Positions 53,846-62,037 of a stretch of 64,000 nt of DNA are shown here, piece after piece. The DNA lies in contig NZ_SMKV01000010.1 of NCBI RefSeq assembly GCF_004348445.1, forward strand, positions 62,001 to 126,000, in the 5' to 3' direction. Made by a program: the position numbers and the translations under genes. A model generated the notes under the pieces. The model was not told the origin of the DNA. It did not search any database and worked only from the letters and a program-made list of their open reading frames with translations. Position 1 is the first letter of the stretch, and each line of letters begins with the position of its first letter. The DNA is from Saccharopolyspora aridisoli. Lineage in GTDB: Bacteria; Actinomycetota; Actinomycetes; Mycobacteriales; Pseudonocardiaceae.

Positions 53846-54340
53846 TCAGTCGCTGGTGCCCCTTCCGGAGGTGCCCTCGTGGCCGCTCGTCGAGCGGTGG
53901 CGGCTGCCCGCCTGCCAGACCAGCGCGCCCAGTGCCAGCATCCCGAGGCCCAGGATGAGGTGCAGCCAATTGTCCGCCGTGTTCAACGGGACGAAGTTGG
54001 CCGCACTGTCCATGTCGACGATGAGGCCGTAGATCCACAGCACCAGGTATATGACGCCTCCCCCGACGAGGAACGAGATCGCGCCGCCGGCGGTTCGGGC
54101 GAGCGCGAGGCCGACGAGGCCGAACAGGAGGTGCACGATGTTGTGCAAGATCGATACGTGGAAGATGCCGAGCAACATCGCGGTGGATTGGTGACCGGCG
54201 AATGTCATCCCCTCATATTCGGTTGTGACCCCGGGGATGAATCCAAGAATGCCGACGAGCAAGAAGACTCCCGCGACGACTGTTGCGGCGATCCGTGCGG
54301 GCGACTTGTTCGTTGAACTGCCTGTGGTTGTCCCGCTCAT
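53846..54340 (-). CDS. DUF4383 membrane protein
   Basis: The 164-residue protein has four transmembrane helices; it begins MSGTTTGSSTNKSPARIAAT, with LLVGILGFIPGVTTEYEGM, GHQSTAMLLGIFHVSILHNIVHLLFG and AANFVPLNTADNWLHLILG. The pattern GIFHVSILHNIVHLL and NTADNWLHL are hallmarks of DUF4383, often stress-induced and of unknown function. ATG 54340 follows GGGAAG. Confidence 0.92.
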   Translation of the reverse strand: MSGTTTGSSTNKSPARIAATVVAGVFLLVGILGFIPGVTTEYEGMTFAGHQSTAMLLGIFHVSILHNIVHLLFGLVGLALARTAGGAISFLVGGGVIYLVLWIYGLIVDMDSAANFVPLNTADNWLHLILGLGMLALGALVWQAGSRHRSTSGHEGTSGRGTSD

Positions 54341-54645
54341 GATTCTTCCCTTCTCGCGCATTGGCCAGCTCTCGGCTACCCGCTACCTGAGGCAGCGACA
54401 CGTCGCGACCGGTTGCGCGACCCGGTACTGCACTCGGTGAACCACAGCGGACGACGCCGAGCGCCTGCATGACCAGCGTGCACGCGCTAGCATGCTGTAG
54501 TCACCCCAGAGCCCGGTGACACCGGGAGCCGTGCTGCTCGTGGGACTCACTGAGGTGCGAGCCGGCGCAAGTGGCGGCGGCCCCGATTCGGCCTCGCCGC
54601 TGACGATAGGAATTTTGCCTGATCGACTTGGCAGAGGCAGGAGCC
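54341..54645. other. Divergent intergenic region, nothing recognised
   Basis: About 300 bases between the DUF4383 gene (leftward) and a rightward hypothetical gene. No clear promoter motif of the GTTT...GGGTA type with correct spacing was seen. Confidence 0.4.
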
Positions 54646-55008
54646 ATGGCTCAACATCCTCTCGAAGAAATGTACGCCGCCCGGGACGCGCTCGACCGGG
54701 CCGCGAGAAAATGCGCGAGCACTGATCTTGCTCAACTGGATTGGCCACCGTTCGGCGCGGCGTTGCTCGGAGTGCTGGGGTCCTTGCACCACCTGGCCGA
54801 CGAGTTGACCAGCAAGCTCGACCAGGTGGACCGAGATCACCTGTACCAGGAAGCGCTGCGCGACCGCCCCCACGAAGCTCTTGATCGCGCGATCGGAGAT
54901 CTCGAAGGCATGACCGCAGTTCTCGCTTCAGCTATGCGGCACGCCGGCGAGTATTGGGAAGAGGCACAGCACATCCACGAAGACACCATCTCCCGCGAAC
55001 GCGAGTGA
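54646..55008 (+). CDS. Helical hypothetical protein
   Basis: The 120-residue acidic helical protein (MAQHPLEEMYAARDALDRAA; LLGVLGSLHHLADELTSKLD; AIGDLEGMTAVLASAMRHAG; YWEEAQHIHEDTISRERE) has no membrane helix and no family that I recognise. The ATG at 54646 has GGCAGGAGCC upstream. It is monocistronic. Confidence 0.62.
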   Translation: MAQHPLEEMYAARDALDRAARKCASTDLAQLDWPPFGAALLGVLGSLHHLADELTSKLDQVDRDHLYQEALRDRPHEALDRAIGDLEGMTAVLASAMRHAGEYWEEAQHIHEDTISRERE

Positions 55009-55953
55009 TACCGGTTCTCAGAACGTCCGTCGCTCCGGTGAACGCCTCACACCGCACGGCCATCCGCGACGACCACCACCGCGGGGATCAGCATCCGGAG
55101 TGGATCATCGATTCGAGTCACCAGGTGCAGTCGCGGTCATCAGCCAAGCTGAACAACACCGACGATTTCGAGTTGCGAGTCTGATGTTGCTCGCGCTCGT
55201 ACCCAGTCCGCTGCGCATCAGGCTTCGACGCGTGGTCCTCCGCGCCGCCGAGACCGCACTAGCCGAGCTCGTGGTCGATCGCTCGGGCACCCAGCGACGA
55301 CCCCTTCGAACCTCGCAGATCGGCGCCTCCACCTCGGTCGGCACCAGTTCGTGCTGTGCGCGGTCGGCGAGGCCTGGTATTCGCTCCCTGTCCGACCCGT
55401 TTCCGGCACACGTGCAACGACCGGGGGGTTTCGCAGGAATTGCGACCTCACTGATCGGCAAACCGCCGAACACCTCGCACATGCGCGATACCGGGACTCC
55501 GATGCTTGTTGCCCCACCTCGCACAAGGGCACGAGATCAAGGCGGTCGAGCACGTCTCGGGGGCGAGCTCAGTTCCGGAGGAGGGATTCGCGCCCCTTCG
55601 CCGACGGACACGACCGAGCGCAAGGTCGTCCGGAACTATTCGACGTCGATGTCGACCAGGATGAACTACCCATGACCGGCGGAGGAGTCACCGGCGTGCG
55701 AAGAGTCGCCGACGCCGAAAACGGGCGCTCGCTCACGAGTTGAGATTATCGCGGCGGAGCGTGGGCCGAGGGTGGATCGAACAGCCCTCGGCGATGGGCA
55801 CGGCGATCGCGCTGCAGCCGATGCCCAGTCCAGGTTCCGCCGCACCTCGGGAAGCCCCGCGGCTCGGCATCACTGGAACGATCGTGGTGGCAGAACGCTG
55901 AACCAGTGACGCACCAGAACTCCTACACCCGCAGCGGACCCCCGAGCGCACGA
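55009..55953. other. Long intergenic region, no supported gene
   Basis: Nearly 950 bases with only shadow frames on both strands. The longest minus-strand frame (55105-55524) has no recognisable fold or ribosome site. It might be decayed coding DNA. A hairpin follows at 55954. Confidence 0.45.
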
Positions 55954-55990
55954 GGTAGCGGGCCGCCTGCGTTTCCAGCGGCCCGCTACC
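55954..55990 (-). terminator. Perfect 13-bp hairpin after GH25 gene
   Basis: GGTAGCGGGCCGC (55954-55966), 11-base loop, GCGGCCCGCTACC (55978-55990). On the minus strand it begins 38 bases after the stop of the GH25 gene. Confidence 0.75.
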
Positions 55991-56028
55991 CGCGGAGCTC
56001 CTCATCGTGCGGTGCAGTCGTTGTGACC

Positions 56029-57150
56029 TCAGCGCGCCAAACGCTCCAGGCGAGCGAGACCTTCCTTGTACTGGTTGAGGTCCGTGTTGGTGTTGATGCC
56101 GGCGACCTTGCCCTTGCTGGTGTACTGCCAGAAGTCCCAGTCGCCGAAACCGCTGGGCACGGCCGGGTTGTCGACATCGTAGGAAGCCAGCCACAGCGCG
56201 TGGTTCCCGAAGGAGTCCGTACTACCCATGCACTCCCGCCAGAACGACGGGTTGGCGTAGATGATCGCGTCCTTGCCGGTTCGGTCCTTGACCTTCTCGT
56301 TGAAAGTCTTGGTCCACTGCTGCATCTGGTCGACGTTCAGCCCGTAGCAACCGCCGGCCTTCGGATCGACCTCCAAGTCCAGCACGGGCGGGAGGGTCTT
56401 GCCGTCAGCTTGGTACTCAGCCGTGTTCAAGAACCGCTCGGCCTGCTCCTCGGCCGAGGAGGAGCCGGGCCTGGCGAAGTGGTAGGCACCCGCGATCAGG
56501 CCGGCTTCCTTGGCTCCGTGGTACTGCTCGCCATAGCGCGGGTTCGTGAAGCTGGTGCCGTCGGTTGCCAGCACGAAGGTGAACTTCTTGCCCTCGGCTG
56601 CGACCTGGCTCCAATCGATGTCCCCGTTGTGGTTGGACACGTCGATCCCCTCGACCGGCGGACCCAGCGGCGCTTCGGGCTCGGCCTGCGTTTCGGGCGC
56701 GGGCGGAGCAGCCGCCGGTAGCTGATCAGGGGCGGCTGGCGCGCCTGCCAGCGGCTCGGGCGTGCCCGGGTCGGCCTGCTGCTGCGGCGCCGGTGGGGCT
56801 GGGATAGGAGCTTGCAGCGCGGCATCGTGCACCTTCGACTCCGATTCGCCGGAGCTGCCGCAGCCAACCAACAGACCGATCACGCCGACAGCAGCAGCTG
56901 CCCCACCGGCCTGCGCCGCACGCCTCCACGATGCACGGGCACCCGTTTCGGGGAGCTTGTTGCGGATCGCGGTCAGGTACGGCGCGCCCCTCTCCCGGGA
57001 GCGCCGCGCTGCCGGAGCTTGGCCACCGGTATGATCGTTGTTCTCGGGACCTTTAACTTCATTCGCACGTTCGGGAATCACGCAACCACAATTCAGCACA
57101 AAGCGTGATATTGCCTCGCGGTTTCTACGTGTTTGAGTACCTAGATTCAC
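56029..57150 (-). CDS. Secreted GH25 lysozyme-like protein
   Basis: The 373-residue reading has an N-terminal part with basic residues and the hydrophobic segment AAAVGVIGLLVGCGSS, a lipoprotein-like signal (lipobox LVGC). A Pro/Ala/Glu-rich linker follows (about residues 110-165). The C-terminal domain is glycoside hydrolase 25: GIDVSNHNGDIDWSQVAAEG, FVLATDGTSFTNPRY, AGAYHFARPGSSSAEEQAE, PPVLDLEVD (catalytic DxE) and AIIYANPSFWREC. It cleaves peptidoglycan. The start is uncertain because the frame is open far upstream; a start nearer the signal is likely. Confidence 0.88.
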   Translation of the reverse strand: MNLGTQTRRNREAISRFVLNCGCVIPERANEVKGPENNDHTGGQAPAARRSRERGAPYLTAIRNKLPETGARASWRRAAQAGGAAAAVGVIGLLVGCGSSGESESKVHDAALQAPIPAPPAPQQQADPGTPEPLAGAPAAPDQLPAAAPPAPETQAEPEAPLGPPVEGIDVSNHNGDIDWSQVAAEGKKFTFVLATDGTSFTNPRYGEQYHGAKEAGLIAGAYHFARPGSSSAEEQAERFLNTAEYQADGKTLPPVLDLEVDPKAGGCYGLNVDQMQQWTKTFNEKVKDRTGKDAIIYANPSFWRECMGSTDSFGNHALWLASYDVDNPAVPSGFGDWDFWQYTSKGKVAGINTNTDLNQYKEGLARLERLAR

Positions 57151-57932
57151 CCTAATGTGTCACAGACGCGAGCAAGTCGGCTTCAGAAAGTAACCGGACT
57201 CGAGCGAACGCCGCGGCCATGGCACGCCCGTGCACCAGTAGTTGAACTACCAGTGCAACTTCTCGCCTCGATGGTTAACATGAATTTCTCGCGACGCTCC
57301 ACGCATCACCGGTATCGACATCACGACCGGACTCCCCCAAGTCGCAACACGCTCGGTTCACCGCCGGGTCGGCATGGTGGAGGTGCCTGACCAGCGCGAT
57401 AGAGGTACCGGGCTACCAGTACGAGAAGGGTCTTCGAGATCCAGCGCTGTTCGCTCCAGCCAGGTCTTGAAGACACAGCAGCGCCACCCCAAGGTCATCC
57501 CAACACTGCGGGAGCTCTCCGGAGGCGGAACGTACATGCTGCCGTCGAACCTCACCGACCACCAGAACACGGACGCCACCGATCCCGTCCGGCACATCCA
57601 GCGATCCGCCACGTGAACACGGAACAACGAGCCCCGCTATCAGAACCCGCATGGAGCACGTTCGGGTCTGGATTCATCTCTCGACATTGCAGCACGAGAG
57701 GTTTTACAACAACGCCACTTTCGTCGTACGCGCGAATGCGCACCGAGCCCACGGGTGGAATTCTGGCAGCGACCTGTTCGACGGCTTCTCGACCGGCTAC
57801 CAACGCCTCGCTGCCCGACCGACGCCGCTCACCCGGTACCCGCCCGTTCACGAACAGTGACGTGCAAGCCAGGTCCGGCTGAGTGCGAGCCACGAGATTG
57901 GTCAAGGAAGCCGATCCTCGAGAGGAGCAGCA
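57151..57932. other. Intergenic region, lower GC near the GH25 gene
   Basis: About 780 bases. The part nearest the GH25 gene (57151-57340) is clearly poorer in GC than the rest of the window, consistent with a strong promoter for the leftward lysozyme gene or a foreign insertion. Frames on either strand lack family resemblance. Confidence 0.45.
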
Positions 57933-58520
57933 ATGAGATCCATTCCCCTGTGGGTTGCCGTGCCGGTGACCGTCGCTGTCGCCCTGCCTTTCGGCCTGTG
58001 GCTGGGCCCGTGGTCACTGCCGTTGTGGCTGGCGTTCATCGTGTGGGCGGAGTACTTCGCCCTGGGCGCGAAGCCGACGGTGCTCCGCGTCGTCGTCCCG
58101 TCATTCCTGAGCGGCGTCGTCAGCGCGGCGATCGCGCTGATCTTCACGCTGCTCGTCGGCATGGTCGTGGGCGACGCCGCGATCTTCTCGAGCGGCGACG
58201 TCTCGTGGTTCATCGGCCTTCCGGTGGCCCTGATCCCGCTCATCTACATCATGCAGCTGCTGCCGTTCGCGAAGGACACCGGGAGCCTCCCCTTCTTCAA
58301 CGGCCTGTCCATGGGACTGGCCACGTACTTCATCGGGACCTACACGAATTTCGGCGGCCTCTCACTGCCCGCCGACAGCGTGCTGCTGCCGCTGATCACC
58401 TCGGTCCCGGCGGTGCTGGGCGGACTGCTCGGTGCCTTCCTCGGCTGGTTCAACGTCGCCATCATGACGCCGTTCGGCCGCCAAGCACCCCAACCGGCCG
58501 AAACAGTGGTCGACGCCTGA
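57933..58520 (+). CDS. DUF1097 membrane protein
   Basis: The 195-residue integral membrane protein has about six helices: IPLWVAVPVTVAVALPFGLW, LPLWLAFIVWAEYFALGAK, SFLSGVVSAAIALIFTLLVG, GLSMGLATYFIGTYTNFGG and SVPAVLGGLLGAFLGWFNVA. This matches DUF1097, a YcbX-unrelated bacterial membrane family of unknown function. GAGAGGAG precedes the ATG at 57933. Confidence 0.88.
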   Translation: MRSIPLWVAVPVTVAVALPFGLWLGPWSLPLWLAFIVWAEYFALGAKPTVLRVVVPSFLSGVVSAAIALIFTLLVGMVVGDAAIFSSGDVSWFIGLPVALIPLIYIMQLLPFAKDTGSLPFFNGLSMGLATYFIGTYTNFGGLSLPADSVLLPLITSVPAVLGGLLGAFLGWFNVAIMTPFGRQAPQPAETVVDA

Positions 58521-59150
58521 CTTCCACCATCCGCACCCGCCGACCGGCCGCCTCGCACCACTCGAACGCGGCAGTGAGGCGCTCGAGCGACTCCTCGGGG
58601 TTCGTCTCGTCCCGGGCGAGCGCGAAACCGGCATATGCTCGTTCTCCAGCTGGCCCAGAACACCCGATCGATGGGGTCGAGACTGCCGTCGGTCAGGGGT
58701 GACTCGGCGGACCCGGCGGTACTCCCGGTCCGCCAGGTCGCCCAACCGCGGTGACGCGACCCGCCCCGCGGCGGTGACCGGGCCGGAACCCTCGCGGGAG
58801 TGCCGGGACTCCCACAGGTAGCGGGTGCCTTGCGGGCGCCGGTAGGCGATCCACGTGCTGAACGGACGGGGACCGCCGCTGGCGGCGCGCTCCCAAGCGC
58901 GCGGTACGTTCGGCCCGACGGGCCGTCCGGGCGAACCTCCGCTCACGACGGCGTCACCACGGTGTTCTCCGGCTTCGAACTCAGCTGCTACGAGCAGGCC
59001 GCACGTTGAGCACTTCCCCACCCGCGCAGCAGATCCCCAACGGGGGCCGTCACCGGATGGTGCGCTTCCCTTGTGGACGCCCCGGGAGTGCGCGACGCAG
59101 CAGAACGGACACCCTGGTCGCAGATGCTGTCACGGGAGGTGGAGCGGCGC
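58521..59150 (-). pseudogene. Possible decayed minus-strand gene
   Basis: Three pieces in different minus-strand frames look coding by third-position GC and composition: ERAASGGPRPFSTWIAYRRP with RYLWESRHSREG (about 58700-58920), LTDGSLDPIDRVFWASW (about 58640-58700), and FALARDETNPEESLERLTAA with FEWCEAAGRRVRMVEV (about 58530-58620). They can be joined only with two frameshifts. A decayed gene or sequence errors would explain this; I do not recognise the family. Confidence 0.3.
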
Positions 59151-59786
59151 TCACGCTCGGCGCGCGGCCGCGTACGCGGGTTCGCGAAGCCGCTCCAACG
59201 CAGGCGGCCACGCGAGTCCCGGCAGGACGTGGATGACCGGGTCGAAGCGGATGGGCTGGTCGGCCGTCGCCCCGGTGCGGCCTGTGAGGTCCAACCTGCC
59301 GAATGGCCGCCACCGTCCAGTCGGCGTGGCGGCGAGCAGCCGGAAGCTCGCAACCGAGTCGTCCGTAGCCAACGGCACGGCAGCGAACAAGACCAACCCG
59401 TGCGCTGCCCTGTAGGGCAGCAGGGATCCATACGTCCCCGAGAACGGATCTCGTTGGGGCAGCAGGAAATACCGCAGGCCTGGCCGCAGACCAGTAGTGG
59501 CGAGCAGTAGGTCGTGGCGGTCGCCTGACGGCCCGCTGAACGTGAACGCGAGACCGTACACGTCCGGCAAGAGCTGGGGGAGGCCCATCGACCGGGAGAT
59601 GCGGACCAACCCGTGATCCTCGCCGGCTTCGTCCAGCCATTCCACAGCCCACGGCTGCGGCGCCCCCGCTCGGCGCAGCACGGCTTCGTACACCGTGCCG
59701 TGCGGGTGCAGTGGTTTGCCACGCCTCAGCCGGGCGGCAGCCCCGAAGACCCCGCCCATCACAGCACCGGCACCGGAACACCACAT
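59151..59786 (-). CDS. Conserved hypothetical protein (phosphodiesterase-like annotation)
   Basis: The 211-residue protein has a conserved pattern: GAAARLRRGKPLHPHGTVYEAVL, PWAVEWLDEAGEDHGLVRISRSMGLP (in part), LPDVYGLAFTFSGPSGDRHD, LLLATTGLRPGLRYFLLPQR, YGSLLPYRAAHGLVLFAAV and PLPGLAWPPALERLREP-like tail. I recognise it as an actinobacterial family often labelled 'phosphodiesterase' in databases, which I would not trust as a function. Probably ATG 59786, following CCGAGG, though a later ATG or GTG is possible. It is cytosolic. Confidence 0.65.
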   Translation of the reverse strand: MWCSGAGAVMGGVFGAAARLRRGKPLHPHGTVYEAVLRRAGAPQPWAVEWLDEAGEDHGLVRISRSMGLPQLLPDVYGLAFTFSGPSGDRHDLLLATTGLRPGLRYFLLPQRDPFSGTYGSLLPYRAAHGLVLFAAVPLATDDSVASFRLLAATPTGRWRPFGRLDLTGRTGATADQPIRFDPVIHVLPGLAWPPALERLREPAYAAARRA

Positions 59787-60210
59787 GTCCTCGGGTTGCC
59801 CTGCAGGGACGGGCGTTACACCTCCGGCCGTCGTCAGCGCCCTGTTCCGCAGGTGCACATCGGACACCGACGCCCGTCCGAGTGACGGCGCGCCTTTCGC
59901 CTCGACGAACCGCGCTTCACCCTGTCGCCGAGCGATATCGTCGGCTGAGGGTTTAAGAAGCCAGTTCGTGGCAAACCTGGCGTAAGCGGAGCCGCCGCTT
60001 TGAAAGCAGTTCGCGGTGGCTGCGCAAGGGTTACGAAACCCCGTTCGAAGGGAAAACATCGCTAGAACCGCAAACAGCTGTGGGAGAGGTATTCGAACCG
60101 GGCGGCCGACTCCGCCCACCCGCAACGAGCGAATCGGAGTCGATCCCTTCCACTTGGAACCAAACCTCGTGGACGAAAGGGCAAGAGCACGACACGAAAG
60201 GGGTATTCAA
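59787..60210. other. Divergent intergenic region
   Basis: About 420 bases between the leftward hypothetical gene and the rightward WGxxG protein gene. The final 40 bases, AT-richer, hold a GAAAGGGG ribosome site. Shadow frames only. Confidence 0.4.
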
Positions 60211-60480
60211 ATGAAACGACTGGCTCGTACGGTAGCGGCAGCGGCTCTCGCAGTCGGCTTGACGGCTGCGCCGGGTCTGGGCTTCGACGCGGCAACACCC
60301 TCAGCCACAGCCGCGAGCGGTCTTGCCCCCGTTCAAGAGCAACCAGAGCAGCAGAAGGACGACAACGATCAGTACTGGGGCCTGTTCGGCTTGCTCGGTC
60401 TGGCCGGCCTCGCAGGGCTGATGCGACGCCAGCAACAGAGCAGCGAACGGCCGAGCGCGGGGCGCGGGCCTGGCGCGTGA
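60211..60480 (+). CDS. Secreted WGxxG-type small protein
   Basis: The 89-residue protein has a Sec signal peptide (MKRLARTVAAAALAVGLTAA, cleavage probably near TAAS), then a Gln/Glu-rich spacer and the hydrophobic C-terminal anchor YWGLFGLLGLAGLAGLMRR, which is the WGxxGxxG-type short membrane anchor followed by a basic tail. Such proteins are membrane-anchored at the cell surface. ATG 60211 has GAAAGGGG upstream. Function unknown. Confidence 0.82.
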   Translation: MKRLARTVAAAALAVGLTAAPGLGFDAATPSATAASGLAPVQEQPEQQKDDNDQYWGLFGLLGLAGLAGLMRRQQQSSERPSAGRGPGA

Positions 60481-60528
60481 GTACGGACAGCCGACCGCAC
60501 CGCCTCGGCACTACATCGGAGGTCGAGA

Positions 60529-60648
60529 ATGCGATTTCGCAATGTGGAGATCAAGCCGGTTGGTGGTGCGGTCGGCTGTCTGACCATGGTCCTCATTTCG
60601 GTGGTGCTGTCCGTAGCGCTGACCCTCTTGTTGAACTACATGCGGTGA
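60529..60648 (+). CDS. 39-residue single-helix membrane peptide
   Basis: A short reading (MRFRNVEIKPVGGAVGCLTM, then a hydrophobic run ending LLLNYMR) encodes one transmembrane helix flanked by basic residues. GGAGG lies 7 bases before the ATG, and the stop is followed by a TGATG overlap with a 24-residue frame. It is too small for most gene finders. The pattern (basic N terminus, 'V.GAVGCL..V..SVV.SV.LT.LLN') recurs in actinomycetes in my memory; I cannot check it here. Confidence 0.65.
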   Translation: MRFRNVEIKPVGGAVGCLTMVLISVVLSVALTLLLNYMR

Positions 60649-60722
60649 TGATCGACGCCGCGCGAGCGATCACCGATCCCAACACGGCCTCGTTCGGACC
60701 CAGAGGAGACCGCCCGTGGTAA
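60648..60722 (+). CDS. Putative 24-residue coupled peptide
   Basis: A frame starting at ATG 60648 overlaps the preceding stop (TGATG) and runs 24 codons: IDAARAITDPNTASFG followed by PRGDRPW. It might be a genuine micro-ORF translated by re-initiation. The evidence is only the overlap and an open frame. Confidence 0.2.
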   Translation: MIDAARAITDPNTASFGPRGDRPW

Positions 60723-61323
60723 CACGTGCGACGAATACCTGAGCTGGTCCCTACAGCGCACTCCAGCCCACGCTTCACACCACTGTCCCGCCAGGCTGCT
60801 TCCGAATTGATCACCGTAGGTCAACAGCTCGGCGTTCTCACCTGATTGTCCACATTGGTCGCTCAGGCGTAGCCGCTTCGCCGGACCGTGCAACGCGTTC
60901 ATGATCAGCACCGGTGCCGGTCCGTTCAACGTCGGCTCGTTCTCCCAAAAATGGTCTTCTGCTCACCCGGGACGAGTTCTCCAGGCTACGCGCGGAGGTT
61001 GCTGAGCCAGATGTCGATGGTGGATGTCGGACGACCACTGCATGTTCGGTGCGTTGGCAGTGAGATGTGAGATCACCGTCCATCGTGAACGGCACAGCGA
61101 CCACATCATCACGAAAATGGCGGGGACACGACGACACTCCGAAGCGAGGCCGAAGCCTCGCACCTCAGGTGTCAACCGAAAAAGACGCCGCAGCAACCGC
61201 ATGCGCAAGGCCTCCGCGCACCGTCAAGACGCGGCGGGCATCCGGAAGCCGCCATTGGGCGAGTTGTTCGCGACACCGGCGAAAGACGGCCTGCGGCCCC
61301 GCGCTGGTCCGGTAGATGCTCGC
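60723..61323. other. Intergenic region, lower-GC, with a small hairpin
   Basis: About 600 bases without a supported gene. A hairpin GCGAGGC-CGAA-GCCTCGC (61144-61161) with a tetraloop, directly followed by the palindrome CACCTCAGGTG, is the clearest structure and could end the leftward DUF6653 transcript. Confidence 0.45.
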
Positions 61324-61764
61324 TCAACGTTCCTCGGCGGGGCTACGGGCATCGAAGTAGCGAGCCATGCGTTCCCAGTAGAGCAGCAAGAGCAACATCT
61401 GGGCGGCCGTTGCAGCGCTCGCGATCCACAGGTTTCGACGGCGAGCCGCTACGAGCGCCACCACACCTGCTCCGGTTGCGATCGCGTTGATGGCCAGCGC
61501 TACGTCTTTGGGGCGGTCAACGATCCACAGTTCCTCGCCGAGCATGGCTCTCGTTGCCCATGCTCGCTGATCTGCTGGCTTGGGGAACACGACCGGGTTG
61601 AGCGCGAACCACGCAGCCACAACCGCCGCGTGCGGCCACCGGCGCGTCCACACCGGAACCAGGACCAAAGGGGTCGTCGCCCATCGTGTCCACGCACTCC
61701 AGGCGTTCGAGTGCCGGGCGAACACGGCGCGACGGAGGTGAGCGATCGAGGAGGTAGATCCCAT
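61324..61764 (-). CDS. DUF6653 family membrane protein
   Basis: The 146-residue protein has RHSNAWSAWTRWATTPLVLV, WFALNPVVFPKPADQRAWAT, AMLGEELWIVDRPKD, AIATGAGVVALVAARR and LLLLLYWERMARYFD, the full DUF6653 pattern with about three membrane helices. Function unknown. ATG 61764 has GGAG 8 bases upstream. It is the next leftward gene after the flavoprotein (62038-63372), 270 bases apart, so a separate unit. Confidence 0.88.
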   Translation of the reverse strand: MGSTSSIAHLRRAVFARHSNAWSAWTRWATTPLVLVPVWTRRWPHAAVVAAWFALNPVVFPKPADQRAWATRAMLGEELWIVDRPKDVALAINAIATGAGVVALVAARRRNLWIASAATAAQMLLLLLYWERMARYFDARSPAEER

Positions 61765-62037
61765 GTCGGTGTGCTCCGTCCCAAGAACCGGCTACGTCAC
61801 GCCGACCAGACTTCCCGGCACACCGCAGATCACGCTACCCGCATGTCTCCGGAGGATCCAGCCCTGCATCGAGCACAGGCCTCGCACAACGGTGTCGCTG
61901 CGACAACGAGCCCGTCGATCACCGGCAACTCCGCCGGCACCTCTCCGACGCCTTGGCAGGTGGCCTGCCGCAGCCCAGCGGGTAGGGGAATCGTGACGAC
62001 GCCGACCACGACGGCCAGGCCCACGAGTGCGTGCCGG

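Noticed and set aside
55105..55524. Minus-strand frame of 139 codons in the 55-56 kb gap
   Set aside because: No ribosome site, no recognisable fold, and several frames overlap equally. Recorded as possible decayed DNA only.
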